NCBI GenBank assembly: GCA_963675035.1
Contig: OY776115.1
Location: forward strand, 145,730,163 to 145,794,162
Source: Allygus modestus
Lineage: Eukaryota > Arthropoda > Insecta > Hemiptera > Cicadellidae
Length of the DNA: 64,000 nucleotides
Reading direction: 5' to 3'
Part shown: one piece after another, positions 62,120 through 64,000 of the stretch
How positions within the stretch are numbered: the first letter of the stretch is position 1
Layout of the letters: each line of letters begins with the position of its first letter
The notes under the pieces: model-generated
What the model was told of the DNA's origin: nothing
Seen by the model: only the letters and a program-made list of their open reading frames with translations
Database searches by the model: none
Translations under genes and position numbers: made by a program

Positions 62120-62976
62120 CTGGAAAATGAAAACTGGATTGTGATTTGTTTTAGAAACTTATTAACGGTACTGAGTTGCACTTCTAGGGCAGAAAATTCT
62201 AGGAACAAAAACATCATTCAACACAAAATTAAAAAGTATAAATATTGTTTCTAGTGGAAACATTTTCAATGAAGTCCTCTAATTAAAACAAAAAGCTATC
62301 TATATAAATGGGTAAACTTTATGAGTCTATACTGGTGCAAAAGTTCTGTTAGTTTTGTGTAACTGGGAGCTGCTACCTGCTAAATAATGCTAGGGACTAT
62401 GTTTGAGGTAGGAGTAGTAAAAGAGATTCAATAACATATTCAATTAGTTTATGTCTATGTTTTGTGAGTTTCATTTTACCCTTCATGTCACTGATAATTG
62501 CAGATGCTGTCAAATAGTTTCTTACAGATGGTTGTTACTTTAATTCAGTGTGCGTCAGTGATTTTTCTTCTATTTCAAATTAGCTGTTTTATAATTATTT
62601 ACTTTGTAGGTAGAACAAGTAACATTATGCTTGATATATTACATATCAAGAGTGAGAAAATTAATGCTTACATATCTTTGAGTCCCTTTAAGAATGATGT
62701 TTACATTCATCATTACATAACATTCACCATGTATGAGTATGAACTTGAATCAAAAGTTAATTTAAATTATTAATCAGAGTGTTATAAGTTCTTGTGAATA
62801 TTTGAGTCTGATCTTTACAATGTTACATATTATCACTGTATAAGAATTTTATATATCATCTTATATATTATAAAAATAATTGGTCATATCTGTTTATAAA
62901 TCAACAATTCAATTAATATTAACTTACATGTTCAAGAGTAGTGTCTTCTGAGATTTTAAAAAATGCATTTATTTTA
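60425..62976 (-). CDS. Unrecognised Ser/Thr-rich protein, last two exons
   Basis: Two exons join in frame on the minus strand: 62976-62928 and 62119-60425 (intron 808 bp). The joined product starts mid-protein and gives at least 580 residues: KINAFFKISEDTTLEH, then RKKNNLDQSGFLGKLYNLKK and on to ...RQPSEECT and TAA. The long exon encodes Ser/Thr/Asn/Lys-rich, low-complexity sequence with a basic Pro-rich stretch (PRPFLPVDVRLKYSRPPP) and an acidic C-terminal region. No membrane segment or known domain was seen; probably disordered. I-x-x-F-F at the start of the visible part could be the right half of a PCNA-interacting motif if an upstream exon supplies Gln three residues before the Ile (speculative). 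No initiator codon is visible, so upstream exons lie beyond 62976. Confidence 0.7.
62120..62927 (-). other. Intron of the minus-strand gene
   Basis: 808 bp, GTAAGT to TTTTCCAG. The 91-residue plus-strand frame at 62498-62773 lies inside and is not supported as a gene. Confidence 0.6.
62928..62976 (-). CDS. Internal exon of the unrecognised minus-strand gene
   Basis: 49 bp. The acceptor is a pyrimidine-rich TTTTTGCCTTATTACTTAG ending at 62977; the donor GTAAGT is perfect at 62927-62922. Reading gives one leftover base and 16 codons, KINAFFKISEDTTLEH, ending in phase 0, which matches the phase of the next exon. The upstream exon must end in phase 2. Confidence 0.65.
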
Positions 62977-63117
62977 CTAAGTAATAAGGCAAAAACAAAT
63001 TTGTAGGTTAATGAAATCATAATAATGTTATTAATTTGTAATTTGACAATCACATGTTGTGAAATTTTTACAAAAATTCACAAGAAGGATCATCTATCTA
63101 TCTATCCTATACTCTAA

Positions 63118-64000
63118 TACCCCCGTCGCAGCAAACCTGCATACTCAGCGAATTTCCAATGAATATATAACATAACACATTAACACTTAACAGGATTCAT
63201 AAGAAATATATTCACAAACAAGCGATATTAAAAATATTAATTATTCTCCATAAGAATAACATTGGGGATGAGTACGCAGGTTTTCTGCAACAAGGAACAC
63301 AAAATAATGGGTGTTTATGCAAATATCATTAGAACTCATCTAAGTAAAGTCACATACCAAGTTTCATTCATATACATTTATAAGTAAGCGATATATAACA
63401 TTTTAATTATTCTCCATGAGAATAACATGGGGACTGATTACCTAGGTTTGCTGCTACGGGGACCATACGTGAAAATTTTTTATTTTGTGCAAACAACGAT
63501 AAACCCCAACCAGATGAAGCCATATACCAAATTTTGTCAGTTTATGTTCATAAATAAGCGAGATATTTCTTTTTATCCATAAGAATAACATTAGACGACG
63601 TACTGTGTTTAGCACTTTCAATATCTCAGGAACCAATTGGCGTAGAGCAATGATAAAAATACTAAATTGTTTGTTTTTTATGCTGAATTAAATGGTAAAA
63701 ATAAAAATTTGATTTAAATAAAAATTACATGTGGAAACCCCAAAAAACCCATTTTTGGGGTACAAAACCCCCCAAAAACCCCCCTTTGGATAGTGCGATT
63801 CGTCTGGTGGTGCTTTACACATTTGTACCAAATTTCATTAAGATCGGACCTTTTATACGAGAGTTATCGTGCTTACGGACACACATATATATATACATAT
63901 ATAAAAATTTGAATGAATGGTGTTTTTGGCATCTGGGGACCTCAAAAGTTATCATGGTCTTGGGCTTAAGTCTCACCATGAGACCTACGGTAATAGCTTC
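63118..64000 (-). mobile_element. Family C element, cut by the window end
   Basis: Begins at the 3' terminus (TACCCCCGTCGCAGCAAACC on the plus strand). It holds three internal units, the core near 63590 (ATTAGACGACGTACTGTGTT), ACGAGAGTTATCGTGCTTAC, a short TA/CA tract and the arm TTAAGTCTCACCATGAGACC to the last base. The missing 5' block should lie just right of the window. It lies about 140 bp beyond the last visible exon of the minus-strand gene, probably in its intron. Confidence 0.78.

Overview
The window looks like AT-rich nuclear DNA from an arthropod, probably an insect. The evidence is long introns with GT-AG sites, only two recognisable protein-coding loci in 64 kb, and a dense mix of DNA-transposon families with microsatellites and tRNA-derived SINE-like pieces. 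I see no rRNA, no intact tRNA, no bacterial gene and no virus. The species cannot be told from the sequence alone.

Gene 1 is on the + strand at 30044-43592. Three exons (30044-30239, 39155-39280, 42241-43592) join in phase into a 557-residue two-pass membrane protein of the TMEM200 (DUF2371) type. It has a short extracellular loop with two N-glycosylation sequons and a long Ser/Arg-rich cytoplasmic tail. Its introns (8.9 kb and 3.0 kb) are largely filled with transposons. Gene 2 is on the - strand: a large terminal exon (60425-62119) plus one upstream 49-bp exon (62928-62976), joined in frame with good splice signals. Its product is a Ser/Thr/Lys-rich, probably disordered protein that I do not recognise. 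Its 5' exons lie to the right, inside or beyond a repeat that runs off the window.

The rest is intergenic or intronic and dominated by repeats. The most frequent family (called C and D here, about a dozen copies and fragments) is non-coding. It has a shared 5' block, a TA-rich microsatellite in the middle, short subterminal inverted repeats and a small hairpin about 11-12 nt from the 3' end. That architecture resembles the DINE-1/HINE (Helentron-associated) non-autonomous elements. Family A (1-856 and 26521-27352) is otherwise different but shares a core of about 35 bp with C and D. Other elements can be delimited by target-site duplications. There are three hAT-like elements with 8-bp duplications (12126, 18186, 20314), two pogo/Tigger-like elements at TA (8541, 49932) and four elements at TTAA, three of them piggyBac-like MITEs plus a foldback. 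There is also a Mutator-like element with a 9-bp duplication (58596), a Tc1/mariner-type foldback that keeps the transposase C-terminal tail (32408-33638), and two Helitrons with TC/CTAG ends and a 16-bp palindrome (35967, 55250).

Layout: 1-30 kb is intergenic repeats. 30-43.6 kb is the TMEM200-like gene with repeat-filled introns. 43.6-60 kb is intergenic, with SINE-like pieces, pogo, piggyBac-like and Helitron-like elements and a degenerate tandem array of about 140 bp per unit. 60-63 kb is the minus-strand gene. 63.1-64 kb is another C element cut off by the window end.
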